A stretch of 64,000 bases of DNA from Schaedlerella glycyrrhizinilytica_A (GTDB lineage Bacteria > Bacillota > Clostridia > Lachnospirales > Lachnospiraceae): NCBI RefSeq assembly GCF_042852765.1, contig NZ_AP031414.1, one strand, 5' to 3'. Shown here piece by piece: positions 8,001-17,204 of this stretch (position 1 is its first letter; every line of letters starts with the position of its first letter). The notes under the pieces were generated by a model. That model was given only the letters and a program-made list of their open reading frames with translations. It ran no database searches and was not told the origin of the DNA. The translations under genes were made by a program, and so were the position numbers.

Positions 8001-10274
8001 CTATTTCCTCAGATATTCACTGTTCACATAGCCATATGCATCCAGATCCGGTACATATACATACCAGTATGTTCCGGTTGAGAAATCGATCACATCCACT
8101 TCCTGACCGTTTGCGATCTTGCCGATTTCATTTGCAGAGTCAAATGCTTTTGCATTACGCAGTGCCAGATATCCTGTCGATACATTTGCATAATACACGT
8201 TGTCATTATAAATATTTACACTTGCATAAGATGAGACAAGATAATCACTGTTTGTATATCCGTAGCTGCCCAGACTCGGTGAATATACATACCAATACTG
8301 TTCATTTGTCCGGAGCGCATATACATAATCTCCGTTATACATTTTCCCGATCTCGTTTGATGCGTCAAAAGCTTTTGCATTGCGCAGTGCCAGATATCCC
8401 TTGGATACATTGATATAATATACCCCCTGATAATTTGCCGGCGGATTGCCCGGTCCTAACAGATCTCCGGTTTTCTGAGGCGCCTGCTGTGTATTTGCAG
8501 TTGCAGCCGCATCCTCTTCTTTTATCTCCGTTTTCTCGTCTGAGAGTTTACTGCTTTCCACATATCCAAATGCACTTTTTCCCGGAGCGTATATATAAGA
8601 ATACTGATCCCCCGACATCGCCAGTACCGTCACTTCTTCGCCGCTTTCCGCCACTCCTAACGACACTGCCTCTGTGTCCGGTGTACTTAATATCGTCAAA
8701 GTTTCATCTTTCCCTACGTTCACATATTTCGTTGCCGGCTCCATCACTGCGTCACTTTTGTTCGTCAGGTAATGATAGTCGATATATCCTGTCACATCCT
8801 CCGCTTCCACATATACTTTCCAATAGCGGTCATCTCCTTTTTCCACCAGAGAAACCTTTTCTCCATTGTCCAGTTTTGCTACAACTTTGCCGTCTTTTTC
8901 TTCTGTTTCACGGACTTTCATCACATCTTTGCAGCCTGTCACATAATAATCCCCTGTGGTCTCGACTTTTTCTTTCCCTTTCCATAAAAATACGCCGATC
9001 CCCCCAACTGCTGCCAAGATCACCACTACGACTGCGATCACGATTCCCCAACGTTTCTTCTTCGCGGGAGCCTGTCGCTGTATGTCCGTCTGTGTACCAT
9101 ATGGCGGCTGCTGATATGACTGCTGTGTGTAGGGCTGCTGTCCATAAGACTGCTGGTTATATGATTGCTGTGTATACGGCTGCTGATTATACGGTTGCTG
9201 CATATTCGGCTGCTGATTATACGGTTGCTGCCCATAAGACTGCTGCTGTGTATATGCCGCCTGTCCACCGTACATTGTATGATCTGCAAACTCTGTCACA
9301 GAATCACCGGCAGAATCCATCTCGCAGCCCCGGATCATCCCCAACAGTTCCTCCATAGTCTGGCAGCGGCTTTGGGCATTCACTGCGAGACCATACAGTA
9401 ATATATTCTCCTGCCGTTTTGAAATTCTGGCTCCCGTTTCGGACGGACGCTTCAGCAGATCCTGTCCTCTCCGTTCCGGTGCCTCGACCGGAGTGATCCC
9501 TGTGATACATTTATACATGGTTGCGCATAATCCGTACACGTCTGTCCATGGACCCTGCATTTCATTCCCCATATACTGCTCTTCCGGCGCATATCCTTTT
9601 TTGATCGTCCCGGTCTGCTCCTGACCTTGTTCCATGTAATACTGTGCCGATCCGAAATCCATCAGCTTCAGACAGCCTTTGTTCAGATACATGATATTGT
9701 CCGGACTGATATCCCGATGGATCACACCTAATTTGTGCATTTTTCCAAGAACAGTGACGATCGGATCGATCAAACGGAACACCTTTCCCGCATCCATCGG
9801 TCCATTTTCACGGATATAATCTGCCAATGTTCTCCCATCCAGATATTCCATGACCATATAGGCAGTCGCATTCGCTTCAAAAAAGTCCCGCACGTTTACA
9901 ATTCCTGATTCTTCCGAAAACTGTGCTGCCTTTCTCGCTTCATCCAGAAAATGTTCCACGCCCGCTTTCACAAATTCACGCTGTTGATCTGTTGAGATCG
10001 TCAGCTCGTCTGTAACGGCATGATTACGATTAACATGCCCCGCCGGATAAAATTCCTTGACTGCAACTTTTGTATCCAGCACAAGATCACGACCTATATA
10101 AGTGATCCCGAAACCGCCCTCTCCGATCACATTTCCGATCAGATATCTTTCCCGAAGCACGGTTCCCGGCTTCAAATGGTGCGGCGCAATATCGGCAATC
10201 TGTAAATTTACACAGTCAGCACAAAGCGTTCCGGTTGTAACTTCTCTCATACAATTCATACAATACTTTTTCAT
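8001..10274 (-). CDS. Transmembrane Ser/Thr protein kinase with SH3 modules
   Basis: 757 residues. A zinc-ribbon-like CMNC...CADC lies at residues 5-20. A Hanks-type kinase domain follows: glycine loop GEGGFGITY near 50, lysine in VAVKEFYP near 72, catalytic loop HRDISPDN near 170, and LMDFGSAQ. A Gln/Tyr/Pro-rich low-complexity stretch occupies about 340-400, then one membrane segment (about 412-435). Outside the cell are SH3-like modules; the last two, near the C-terminus, share YLALRNAKAFD and EIGK and look duplicated. It lacks the PASTA repeats of PrkC/StkP. It is followed after 3 nt by a serine hydrolase gene, which suggests a wall-sensing pair. Confidence 0.9.
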   Translation of the reverse strand: MKKYCMNCMREVTTGTLCADCVNLQIADIAPHHLKPGTVLRERYLIGNVIGEGGFGITYIGRDLVLDTKVAVKEFYPAGHVNRNHAVTDELTISTDQQREFVKAGVEHFLDEARKAAQFSEESGIVNVRDFFEANATAYMVMEYLDGRTLADYIRENGPMDAGKVFRLIDPIVTVLGKMHKLGVIHRDISPDNIMYLNKGCLKLMDFGSAQYYMEQGQEQTGTIKKGYAPEEQYMGNEMQGPWTDVYGLCATMYKCITGITPVEAPERRGQDLLKRPSETGARISKRQENILLYGLAVNAQSRCQTMEELLGMIRGCEMDSAGDSVTEFADHTMYGGQAAYTQQQSYGQQPYNQQPNMQQPYNQQPYTQQSYNQQSYGQQPYTQQSYQQPPYGTQTDIQRQAPAKKKRWGIVIAVVVVILAAVGGIGVFLWKGKEKVETTGDYYVTGCKDVMKVRETEEKDGKVVAKLDNGEKVSLVEKGDDRYWKVYVEAEDVTGYIDYHYLTNKSDAVMEPATKYVNVGKDETLTILSTPDTEAVSLGVAESGEEVTVLAMSGDQYSYIYAPGKSAFGYVESSKLSDEKTEIKEEDAAATANTQQAPQKTGDLLGPGNPPANYQGVYYINVSKGYLALRNAKAFDASNEIGKMYNGDYVYALRTNEQYWYVYSPSLGSYGYTNSDYLVSSYASVNIYNDNVYYANVSTGYLALRNAKAFDSANEIGKIANGQEVDVIDFSTGTYWYVYVPDLDAYGYVNSEYLRK

Positions 10275-10467
10275 ATGTACGCTCCTTTATCTCCCTATGT
10301 TATTTTTTCATTCTTCCCTCAACTCTCTCTTTCCTCCATATTATAAGTTCATTCACACGCAATAGCAATAAAAATTCCAAATCTTTCCGGCACATCTCAC
10401 CGTTTCTTTATTTTTCTATGCTTTCTTTGATCTGAATTGAAAAAATATGTCTTTTTCTTAACAATGC

Positions 10468-10495
10468 TTGCACTTTTTTGTGCATATGGTACAAT
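10468..10495 (+). promoter_or_regulatory. Promoter of the hydrogenase operon
   Basis: TTGCAC and TACAAT are separated by 16 bp and lie about 75 bp upstream of the first ATG of the operon. A sigma-A type promoter is likely. Confidence 0.55.
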
Positions 10496-10570
10496 TTTTG
10501 CATAGGTGCGCTTCCTTTTTCGGGTTATTTTCAGCGTATTCCTCAAAATTCAAAGGAGAGGTGAACAAAT

Positions 10571-12403
10571 ATGAGCAGACTAGAACTATCCACCCCAACT
10601 CAGGCTCAGCTCGTTGTGGAAGGTTTGTACAAAGATCTGGAACGCAGGATCGAATCCAGTCCTCCGGGACTTTGTCCGGTTGACTTATCCAGAGCTTTCC
10701 TCGACATGTGCCATGCCCAGACATGCGGCAAATGTGCTCCATGCCGGATCGGACTCGGACAATTGAGCCATTTTATTACCGACGTGTTGGACGGAAAAGC
10801 CACACTGGAGACACTGGATGTGATGGAAGAACTTGCACTTTCCATCATGGATTCCGCCGATTGCGCGATCGGATACGAAGCCGCGCACATGGTATACAAA
10901 GGACTGATCGGCTATCGTGAAGACTATGAAGAGCATATCCGGCAGGGACGCTGTACATGTACATATCATCAGCCGGTTCCCTGTGTATCTCTTTGTCCTG
11001 CGGAAGTTGATATTCCGGGTTATATCGCTTTGGTCGGAGAAGGCCGCTATGCCGACGCCGTCCGCCTGATCCGAAAAGACAATCCGTTTCCGACTACCTG
11101 CGGTTTTATCTGCGAACATCCATGTGAGGCCCGCTGCCGACGCAATATGGTAGACGACAAGATCAATATCCGCGGGCTCAAACGTGTTGCCGCCGACTTT
11201 GCCGGAAAAGTTCCTCCTCCGGCTTGTGCCGCTCCGACCGGAAAACACATTGCCATCGTAGGCGGCGGTCCCTGCGGTTTGAGCAGCGCTTACTATCTGC
11301 AGCTGATGGGACACCAGACGACCGTATACGAGATGCTTCCGGAGCTCGGCGGTATGCTTCGTTACGGAATCCCGAATTACCGGCTTCCGAAAGAACGTCT
11401 GGACGAAGACATTCAGGCGATCCTGGATACCGGTGTCGAAGTACAGTACGGAAAACGGATCGGAGACGATCTCACGATCCAGCAGCTCCGCGAGCAATAT
11501 GATGCCGTCCTGATCTCCATCGGCGCAAGCACGGATAAAAAGCTCGGAATTGAGGGTGAAACTGCAGAGGGTGTGATCTCCGCCGTTCACTTCCTGCGCG
11601 ACGTCGGTCTCGGAAAGAAACCGGATCTAAGCGGTCAGGAAGTTGCCATCATCGGCGGCGGAAATGTCTCCATGGATGCAGTCCGCACTGCGATCCGCCT
11701 CGGTGCGAAAAAAGTCAGTATTGTCTACCGCCGCCGGATCGCCGATATGACCGCACTTCCGGACGAGATCGAGGGAGCGATCGCCGAGGGCGTCGAAGTC
11801 CAGGTATTAAAAGCTCCGTCCCGGATCGATCTGGACGAGAGCGGACATATCAGAGGATTGTTTGTCACTCCGCAGATGGTCAGCAAGATCAAAGACGGAC
11901 GTGCCAGCATCCGGCCAACCGGCGAGGAAGATCTGTTCATCCCTTGTACGACTTTGATCGTCGCGATCGGACAGGATATCGAATCCGGTCACTTTGAACA
12001 GGCGGATTTCCCGGTCATGCGCGGGCGACTGATGTCAGCAAAAAATGCCGGCTTCGAGAATATTCCGGGCGTCTTCACCGGCGGGGACTGTGCAACCGGT
12101 CCATCTTCCGTGATCAAAGCGATCGCCGCTGCAAAAGTGATCGCGGCCAATATTGACGAATATCTCGGATACCATCATATTATCACCGCAGATGTTGAGA
12201 TTCCGAAACCGCGTCTTGACGACCGTACTCCGTGCGGAAGAGTGAACATGACCGAGCGCGAAGTCTGTGAACGCGTCTGTGATTTTGAGGGAGTCGAAAA
12301 CTGCATGACGGAACAGGAAGCGAAGCAGGAAGCAAACCGCTGCCTGCGCTGTGACCACTTTGGTCTCGGAGTCTTTAAAGGAGGGCGGAAAACAGTATGG
12401 TAA
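10571..12403 (+). CDS. GltD/NuoF-like iron-sulfur flavoprotein, hydrogenase partner
   Basis: 610 residues in two parts. The first about 110 residues resemble the C-terminal iron-sulfur domain of NuoF/HydB (CGKCAPCRIG near 52). The rest is a glutamate-synthase small-subunit-type dehydrogenase: cysteine-rich cluster region (CVSLCPAEVDIPGY, CGFICEHPCEARCRR), FAD site IAIVGGGPCGLSSAYY near 227 and NAD(P) site VAIIGGGNVSMDA near 358. A Cys pair, CLRCDHFG, is near the C-terminus. It overlaps the downstream hydA by 7 nt. The pair matches the glutamate-synthase-linked [FeFe] hydrogenases (HydDB group A2), so it probably carries electrons between NAD(P)H and HydA. GGAGAGG precedes the ATG. Confidence 0.85.
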   Translation: MSRLELSTPTQAQLVVEGLYKDLERRIESSPPGLCPVDLSRAFLDMCHAQTCGKCAPCRIGLGQLSHFITDVLDGKATLETLDVMEELALSIMDSADCAIGYEAAHMVYKGLIGYREDYEEHIRQGRCTCTYHQPVPCVSLCPAEVDIPGYIALVGEGRYADAVRLIRKDNPFPTTCGFICEHPCEARCRRNMVDDKINIRGLKRVAADFAGKVPPPACAAPTGKHIAIVGGGPCGLSSAYYLQLMGHQTTVYEMLPELGGMLRYGIPNYRLPKERLDEDIQAILDTGVEVQYGKRIGDDLTIQQLREQYDAVLISIGASTDKKLGIEGETAEGVISAVHFLRDVGLGKKPDLSGQEVAIIGGGNVSMDAVRTAIRLGAKKVSIVYRRRIADMTALPDEIEGAIAEGVEVQVLKAPSRIDLDESGHIRGLFVTPQMVSKIKDGRASIRPTGEEDLFIPCTTLIVAIGQDIESGHFEQADFPVMRGRLMSAKNAGFENIPGVFTGGDCATGPSSVIKAIAAAKVIAANIDEYLGYHHIITADVEIPKPRLDDRTPCGRVNMTEREVCERVCDFEGVENCMTEQEAKQEANRCLRCDHFGLGVFKGGRKTVW

Positions 12404-14139
12404 ATCTTACAATTGACAATAAAGCGATCTCCGTTCCCGCCGGAACCACCATTATGGAAGCGGCAGAGGCAAACGGAATCCGGATCCCAAGATTATGTTA
12501 TCTGAAAGAGATCAACGAGATTGGCGCCTGCCGTGTCTGCGTTGTAGAAATGGAGGGAAAAGAGAAACTGATCACATCCTGTAATAATATCGTGGAAGAC
12601 GGGATGGTTCTCTACACAAACAGTCCGAAAGTGCGGATGAACCGGAAAAATACGGTCAAACTGCTCCTTTCCCAGCACGACTGTCAGTGTGCGGTCTGTG
12701 TCCGCAGCGGTAATTGTTCCCTGCAGCAGCTTGCAAATGACTTGAACATCATCGATCCTCCGTTCCATCAGGAACTGGACCGTATTCCTTGGAATATGAA
12801 CTTCCCGCTGATCCGGGATTCCGCAAAATGTATCAAGTGTATGCGCTGTATCCAGATCTGTGATAAAGTACAAAGTCTGAATATATGGGATCTGGAAAGC
12901 ACCGGTTCCCGTACAACGGTTCATGTATCGAAAAACCGGAAGATCGAGGAAGCCGACTGTTCCCTCTGCGGTCAGTGCATCACCCACTGTCCGACCGGAG
13001 CGCTGCGGGCGCGTGACGATACCGCAAAAGTATGGAAAGCGATCGACGATCCGAACAAGATCACCGTCGTTCAGGTCGCTCCTGCCGTGCGTACCGCATG
13101 GGGCGAAGCGCTCGGGCTTTCCCGTGAGGAAGCGACAATGGGCAAGATCACGGATTCCCTGAGACGTCTCGGTTTCGACTATGTATTTGATACGACATTT
13201 TCCGCGGATCTTACGATCATGGAGGAGGGCAGTGAATTTGTAAAGTGCCTTACATCCGGTGAATTAAAAGACCGTCCGATGTTCACCTCCTGCTGTCCGG
13301 GCTGGGTCCGTTTCATCAAATCTCAGTATCCGCATCTGGTCAAACAGCTTTCCACTGCCAAATCGCCACAGCAGATGTTCGGAGCAGTGATGAAAACCTA
13401 TTTTGCCAAATCGATCGGTGTCGATCCGGAAAATATCTGTACCATTTCCGTTATGCCTTGTACCGCAAAAAAAGGCGAGTGCAATATGGAACTCTTCTAT
13501 GAAGAATATGCCGGTCATGATGTGGATCTTGTGCTGACTACCCGGGAACTGACCCGCATGATCCGTTCCGCCCACATCGACCCGTCTACACTGAAAGATG
13601 AGGTATGTGACGAGCTGATGCAGGATGGTTCCGGTGCCGGTGTAATCTTCGGCGCGACCGGAGGCGTTATGGAAGCGGCTCTTCGTTCCGCTTATTTCCT
13701 TGTAACCGGAAAAAATCCGGATGCAGACGCATTCAAAAACGTCCGCCGCACACGGGAAGACGAATTCACGATGACTGCTGAAATCCCGATCGGCGATATC
13801 ACGGTACGAACCGCGGTCGTCAGCGGTCTTGCCAATACCCGACGTCTGATCGAGCGGATCGAACGCGAAGAAGTTCATTTCGACTTTGTCGAAGTAATGG
13901 CCTGTCCGGGCGGCTGTGTCGGCGGAGGCGGACAGCCGATCCATGACAGCGAAGAACTGGCGCTTACACGAAGTAAAAACCTTTACTTTCTGGATGCGTC
14001 CAATGAACTGCGGTTCTCACATGAAAATCCGGATATACAAAAACTATATGACGACTTTATGGAGGCTCCGCTTTCTCATAAAGCACATATGCTTCTCCAT
14101 ACCGACCATAACGCGTGGGAGATGCCGAAGCGGAAATAG
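12397..14139 (+). CDS. hydA: [FeFe] hydrogenase catalytic subunit
   Basis: 580 residues with the modular [FeFe] layout: N-terminal [2Fe-2S] domain (CYLKE...GACRVC), His-Cys3 cluster (HDCQCAVCVRSGNC near 90), two [4Fe-4S] clusters (CIKCMRCIQIC, CSLCGQCITHCP) and the H-cluster domain. Its three signatures are TSCCPGWV near 297, MPCTAKKGEC near 353 and ACPGGCVGGGGQP near 502, all with their cysteines intact. A small-subunit-like tail follows. The enzyme should produce or consume H2 in the cytosol. Maturases HydEFG are not in this window. GGAGGG lies within the 3' end of the preceding gene. Confidence 0.95.
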   Translation: MVNLTIDNKAISVPAGTTIMEAAEANGIRIPRLCYLKEINEIGACRVCVVEMEGKEKLITSCNNIVEDGMVLYTNSPKVRMNRKNTVKLLLSQHDCQCAVCVRSGNCSLQQLANDLNIIDPPFHQELDRIPWNMNFPLIRDSAKCIKCMRCIQICDKVQSLNIWDLESTGSRTTVHVSKNRKIEEADCSLCGQCITHCPTGALRARDDTAKVWKAIDDPNKITVVQVAPAVRTAWGEALGLSREEATMGKITDSLRRLGFDYVFDTTFSADLTIMEEGSEFVKCLTSGELKDRPMFTSCCPGWVRFIKSQYPHLVKQLSTAKSPQQMFGAVMKTYFAKSIGVDPENICTISVMPCTAKKGECNMELFYEEYAGHDVDLVLTTRELTRMIRSAHIDPSTLKDEVCDELMQDGSGAGVIFGATGGVMEAALRSAYFLVTGKNPDADAFKNVRRTREDEFTMTAEIPIGDITVRTAVVSGLANTRRLIERIEREEVHFDFVEVMACPGGCVGGGGQPIHDSEELALTRSKNLYFLDASNELRFSHENPDIQKLYDDFMEAPLSHKAHMLLHTDHNAWEMPKRK

Positions 14140-14175
14140 TCAATTCCGGTAAATACCGATTTTTAACCTCTAAAT

Positions 14176-14244
14176 AAAAAACGAATCTCCCATAGGAATC
14201 AAGGTTTTCATACCTTACATCCTGTGGGAGATTCGTTTTTCTTC
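14176..14244. terminator. Bidirectional terminator, hydA/SDR
   Basis: AAAAACGAATCTCCCA (from 14176) pairs with TGGGAGATTCGTTTTT (to 14240), then TCTTC. It lies between convergent genes and has A and T tracts on both sides. Confidence 0.85.
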
Positions 14245-14282
14245 ATAGAAATCTTATTTTATGTACCGGCACTGCCGCTATA

Positions 14283-15044
14283 TTATAACATCGCTCCGAA
14301 ATCAGATACAAGAACCTGTCCGGTGATTGCACGAGACTCGTCACTCGCAAGGAAAAGCAGGATATTTGCCACATCCTCCGCTGTACAAGACTGTGTTCTC
14401 AGATTGCTATGTGTTGCCATTGCGCCGATCATATCCTGATCTAATTCTGCTGTCGCCGCAGAACCTGTTGTCATCGGTGTCAGGATATTTCCCGGACATA
14501 CTGCGTTGCAGCGGATATTGTCATTCTGGAAACGAAGCGCGGTATGTTTGGTCACACCGATCACTGCCGCTTTGGAAGATACATATACAGCGCCGCCGCA
14601 TCCTTTCTCTCCTGCCACGGATGCAACGTTCACGATAGAAGCGCCACTCTGCATTCTCTTCGCTGCCGCACGGATACAGCGCATCGTACCTTTCTGGTTC
14701 GTGTCGATGATCCGATCCAGATCTTCATCGGTGAAACGATCGATCGGCTTTAATCCTGCTTCCAGGATTCCGGCATTGTTAACCAGAATATCGATCTTGC
14801 CATACTTCTCCATCGCTGCTTCCATCAACCTCTCCGGATCTTCCGGTTTGGAAATATCCGTTGATAATGCGAGCACTTCTCCTCCTGCCTGTCTGATCTC
14901 ATCGGCAATCTCTTCTAATGCTGCCGCTCTTCTTGCAGTGATCACTACAGATGCTCCCTCCGCTGCAAATAATTTCGCAGTTGCGGCTCCTACTCCGGAG
15001 TTACCTCCTGTGATGACTGCGACTTTTCCTGTTAAACGTCCCAT
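14283..15044 (-). CDS. Short-chain dehydrogenase/reductase
   Basis: A 253-residue classical SDR: NAD(P) loop TGGNSGVGAA near residue 12, NNAG near 88, catalytic Ser in VNVASVAG near 138 and YVSSK near 153. The substrate cannot be told from sequence; 3-oxoacyl-ACP reductase, sugar alcohol or steroid dehydrogenase roles are all possible in gut Clostridia. AAAGGAGGAAC precedes the ATG. It is monocistronic, with the IS30 insertion upstream of its promoter region. Confidence 0.85.
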   Translation of the reverse strand: MGRLTGKVAVITGGNSGVGAATAKLFAAEGASVVITARRAAALEEIADEIRQAGGEVLALSTDISKPEDPERLMEAAMEKYGKIDILVNNAGILEAGLKPIDRFTDEDLDRIIDTNQKGTMRCIRAAAKRMQSGASIVNVASVAGEKGCGGAVYVSSKAAVIGVTKHTALRFQNDNIRCNAVCPGNILTPMTTGSAATAELDQDMIGAMATHSNLRTQSCTAEDVANILLFLASDESRAITGQVLVSDFGAML

Positions 15045-15181
15045 TTTTTGTTCCTCCTTTATTTTTGAAAGAAATTTTTCTATTGAGAACTATACCACGC
15101 AAACAAGATTCCTGCAATGATATTTCAGAGATATCGCCGGAATTTTTACTGAATTTTCACAAAATTTCCCATAATTGAGGC

Positions 15182-15194
15182 ACTAAAAGTTTGA
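15182..15194. repeat. Left 13-bp direct repeat of the IS30 element
   Basis: ACTAAAAGTTTGA, identical to 16980-16992. It is the apparent target duplication. Confidence 0.8.
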
Positions 15195-16979
15195 GGTCAA
15201 TTGAAAAAGTAAATTCCACTTTGTAAAGTTAAATTCCACCTTGTAGGACTAAATTCCACGAGGTGGAGTTTTTTAGGTTCAAAAAGGTGGATTTTATTTG
15301 GATTTATAGTTATAATGACAGAAAAGTCGGAAAAATGCATATGACAATCAGAAGTCGAATTCACGTGGTCATGTTAAGAGTTAGTGAATTCCACCCCTAA
15401 TGGAAACGGTATGAAAGTCATCCAACTGTGCAGAACTCCGGCTTTTTTGTTAAAATAATTGTTTCTGTAAATAGGTATGGGAACAGATCCTTGATTCTAT
15501 CCCTACTCCATAGGAAATCATTCTGTTTCTGTTGGCTTTTTTAAAAGTGAGGGTCTCAAAATAATATCATTTGGCTTTACAACTTCAAAATGAAATTCTT
15601 TTAATACCTTTTTACCATAAAAGAACGAGAACATAGCATAGGGCGGTTTGTTTCCAAGTTCAGGTCGGCTGTATGAATTGATATTGTTCATCATAAGATC
15701 AATATCGTCTTGAGTATACTGACCTATATCAACCCCCTTTGGGATGACTCGCCGAATAAATTCATGGTTCACTTCACAGGCACCTTTCTCATTTGGGGCA
15801 GCCGGATCACAATAAAATACCTTTGAACATAATTCGCCGTCTGGACCATACTCAAGAGATTTTGGGTCTGAAAATTCGGAACCATTATCGCAAAGCAGGA
15901 TGGAGAAGAGCTTCATATAGAGTTCTTTACCAAGTTTTTTGTACAGCATATGAAAGATATCTGTCACTGATTTTGAATCATTGGAAGCTCTCCAAAATGC
16001 AAGCTGAAATTTTTGAAGTACAAAATGTATGGTCAAAAGAACAGCCCCGCCTTTTATCCCTTCTACGGAATCAAGTTCAACAACCGGTAATTCCGGATGT
16101 GTTTTATGAAATTCCTTGTAATCTTCGTATGTACGTCCAATACGGCAGGTTTTGTCAACTTTCAATCCTACGGATTTTGCTTTCCTTGGTTTGAAACGGA
16201 CCTTTCTGGGCATATCAATATTTCTTCCGTCAAAGAGACCGTTGTCTATATAAGTATAGGCAGTTTTTTCGCAACACATAATCTGATCTGAATTATTGAC
16301 CATGATGTGATGCAGAGACTGTCCGTTTTTAAGAAGAGGGCTGATTATGGAATTCAGCTGTGCAAGCTCTTCTTCTGTCAGATTGAAACCGGAACGGGAT
16401 TCACTTCTTACATCCTCGTATTCTTTCTGAGCATAGCGGGCATCATAGAGATGCTTTTCAAGGGTACATTCCTGCCTTTTGCCACATCCGTTACATACAT
16501 AGGGTGGCTTTTTAAGAAAAGGACATTCTTGTTTTTCATAATCAGAACAAAGTTCAAGACACTCACCGCATGTGCTGCATTTGTGCTTTTGTTTACGTGA
16601 GCAGTTTCTACAAATATCTCCATAATGGGAGCAATGAAATCTATGAATACAGTCATTGAATTTTCTGTAAGGTGCTCCTTTCTTTGAAAAAAGGATATGA
16701 TTTCTTATTTCTTTTGAAATGGTAGTACAATCTTTGCCTAAATGAGCACCGATTGCTTTGAATGAAAGATTTTTATTTAAATCATTCTGGATATCAATAC
16801 GTTCGTCTAATGTAAGATGTTTATTTTTCTTCATAAGTTCCTCCGATCATACCAGAGTTCATGACTGGATAAACGAATGAAGAATACCATTATGAATTAG
16901 TAAATGCCATACTTATTTTGAGAATTAATAAATTCCATGGCTTATATGTGAGGGATGGAATTTACTTTTACAATTCACT
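15195..16979. mobile_element. IS30-family insertion sequence, intact, about 1.79 kb
   Basis: The ends are imperfect inverted repeats of about 24 bp (left GGTCAATTGAAAAAGTAAAT, right end as its near inverse, three mismatches). A 13-bp direct repeat flanks them and one full-length transposase lies inside. The left 320 bp carries no gene but holds three copies of TAAATTCCAC (about 15207-15260) plus GTGAATTCCACC near 15385. The right end has AAATTCCATGG and GGAATTTAC. These repeated motifs are probably transposase-binding sites. The insertion lies between the SDR gene and tRNA-Thr. Confidence 0.88.
15518..16834 (-). CDS. IS30 family transposase
   Basis: 438 residues. The N-terminus has an IS30-type helix-turn-helix (LTLDERIDIQNDLNKNLSFK followed by IGAHLGKDCTTISKEI). 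A cysteine-rich zinc-finger-like block follows at about 65-125 (CSTCGECLELC, CNGCGKRQEC), then the DDE catalytic domain. The acidic residues are visible in VELDSVEG near 255, LLCDNGSEF near 313 and NEKGACEVNHEF near 348. The frame is uninterrupted, so the element may be active. Confidence 0.92.
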   Translation of the reverse strand: MKKNKHLTLDERIDIQNDLNKNLSFKAIGAHLGKDCTTISKEIRNHILFSKKGAPYRKFNDCIHRFHCSHYGDICRNCSRKQKHKCSTCGECLELCSDYEKQECPFLKKPPYVCNGCGKRQECTLEKHLYDARYAQKEYEDVRSESRSGFNLTEEELAQLNSIISPLLKNGQSLHHIMVNNSDQIMCCEKTAYTYIDNGLFDGRNIDMPRKVRFKPRKAKSVGLKVDKTCRIGRTYEDYKEFHKTHPELPVVELDSVEGIKGGAVLLTIHFVLQKFQLAFWRASNDSKSVTDIFHMLYKKLGKELYMKLFSILLCDNGSEFSDPKSLEYGPDGELCSKVFYCDPAAPNEKGACEVNHEFIRRVIPKGVDIGQYTQDDIDLMMNNINSYSRPELGNKPPYAMFSFFYGKKVLKEFHFEVVKPNDIILRPSLLKKPTETE

Positions 16980-16992
16980 ACTAAAAGTTTGA
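16980..16992. repeat. Right 13-bp direct repeat of the IS30 element
   Basis: ACTAAAAGTTTGA, an exact copy of 15182-15194. It lies about 33 bp before the tRNA promoter. Confidence 0.8.
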
Positions 16993-17025
16993 TGAAATTT
17001 TTGCGGATTTTTTTCAAAAAAACTG

Positions 17026-17054
17026 TTGAAATATATTTCATAATGCGCTATACT
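17026..17054 (+). promoter_or_regulatory. tRNA-Thr promoter
   Basis: TTGAAA and TATACT with a 17-bp spacer, ending 24 bp before the tRNA. The IS30 element inserted upstream and left it intact. Confidence 0.75.
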
Positions 17055-17078
17055 ATTAAAGGTTCGTTTTATAGCCGT

Positions 17079-17151
17079 GCCGAAATAGCTCAGTTGGTAG
17101 AGCACTTCACTCGTAATGAAGGGGTCGTCGGTTCGAGTCCGATTTTCGGCT
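17079..17151 (+). tRNA. tRNA-Thr (anticodon CGT)
   Basis: A full cloverleaf can be drawn. The acceptor GCCGAAA pairs with TTTCGGC. The D arm contains AGCTCAGTTGGTAGAGC, the anticodon stem CTTCA/TGAAG encloses CTCGTAA with CGT as anticodon, and the T arm has GGTTCGAGTCC. The discriminator is T, and CCA is not encoded. Confidence 0.95.
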
Positions 17152-17155
17152 GACG

Positions 17156-17193
17156 AAAAACCGCAGATCCTATATGGATCTGCGGTTTTTTCT
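17156..17193 (+). terminator. tRNA-Thr terminator
   Basis: CCGCAGATCC-TATAT-GGATCTGCGG is a perfect 10-bp stem, preceded by AAAAA and followed by six T's. Confidence 0.92.
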
Positions 17194-17204
17194 ATATTAC
17201 GAAC

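Noticed and set aside
9110..9260. Possible CRISPR-like or satellite array
   Set aside because: The repeats code Gln/Tyr-rich units in frame inside the kinase and have no unique spacers of constant length.
8435..9358. 307-codon open frame on the plus strand
   Set aside because: It is antisense to the kinase gene, Pro/Ser/Leu-rich, and has no ribosome site; an effect of codon composition.
10685..11590. 301-codon open frame on the minus strand
   Set aside because: Antisense to the GltD/NuoF-like gene, without a ribosome site.
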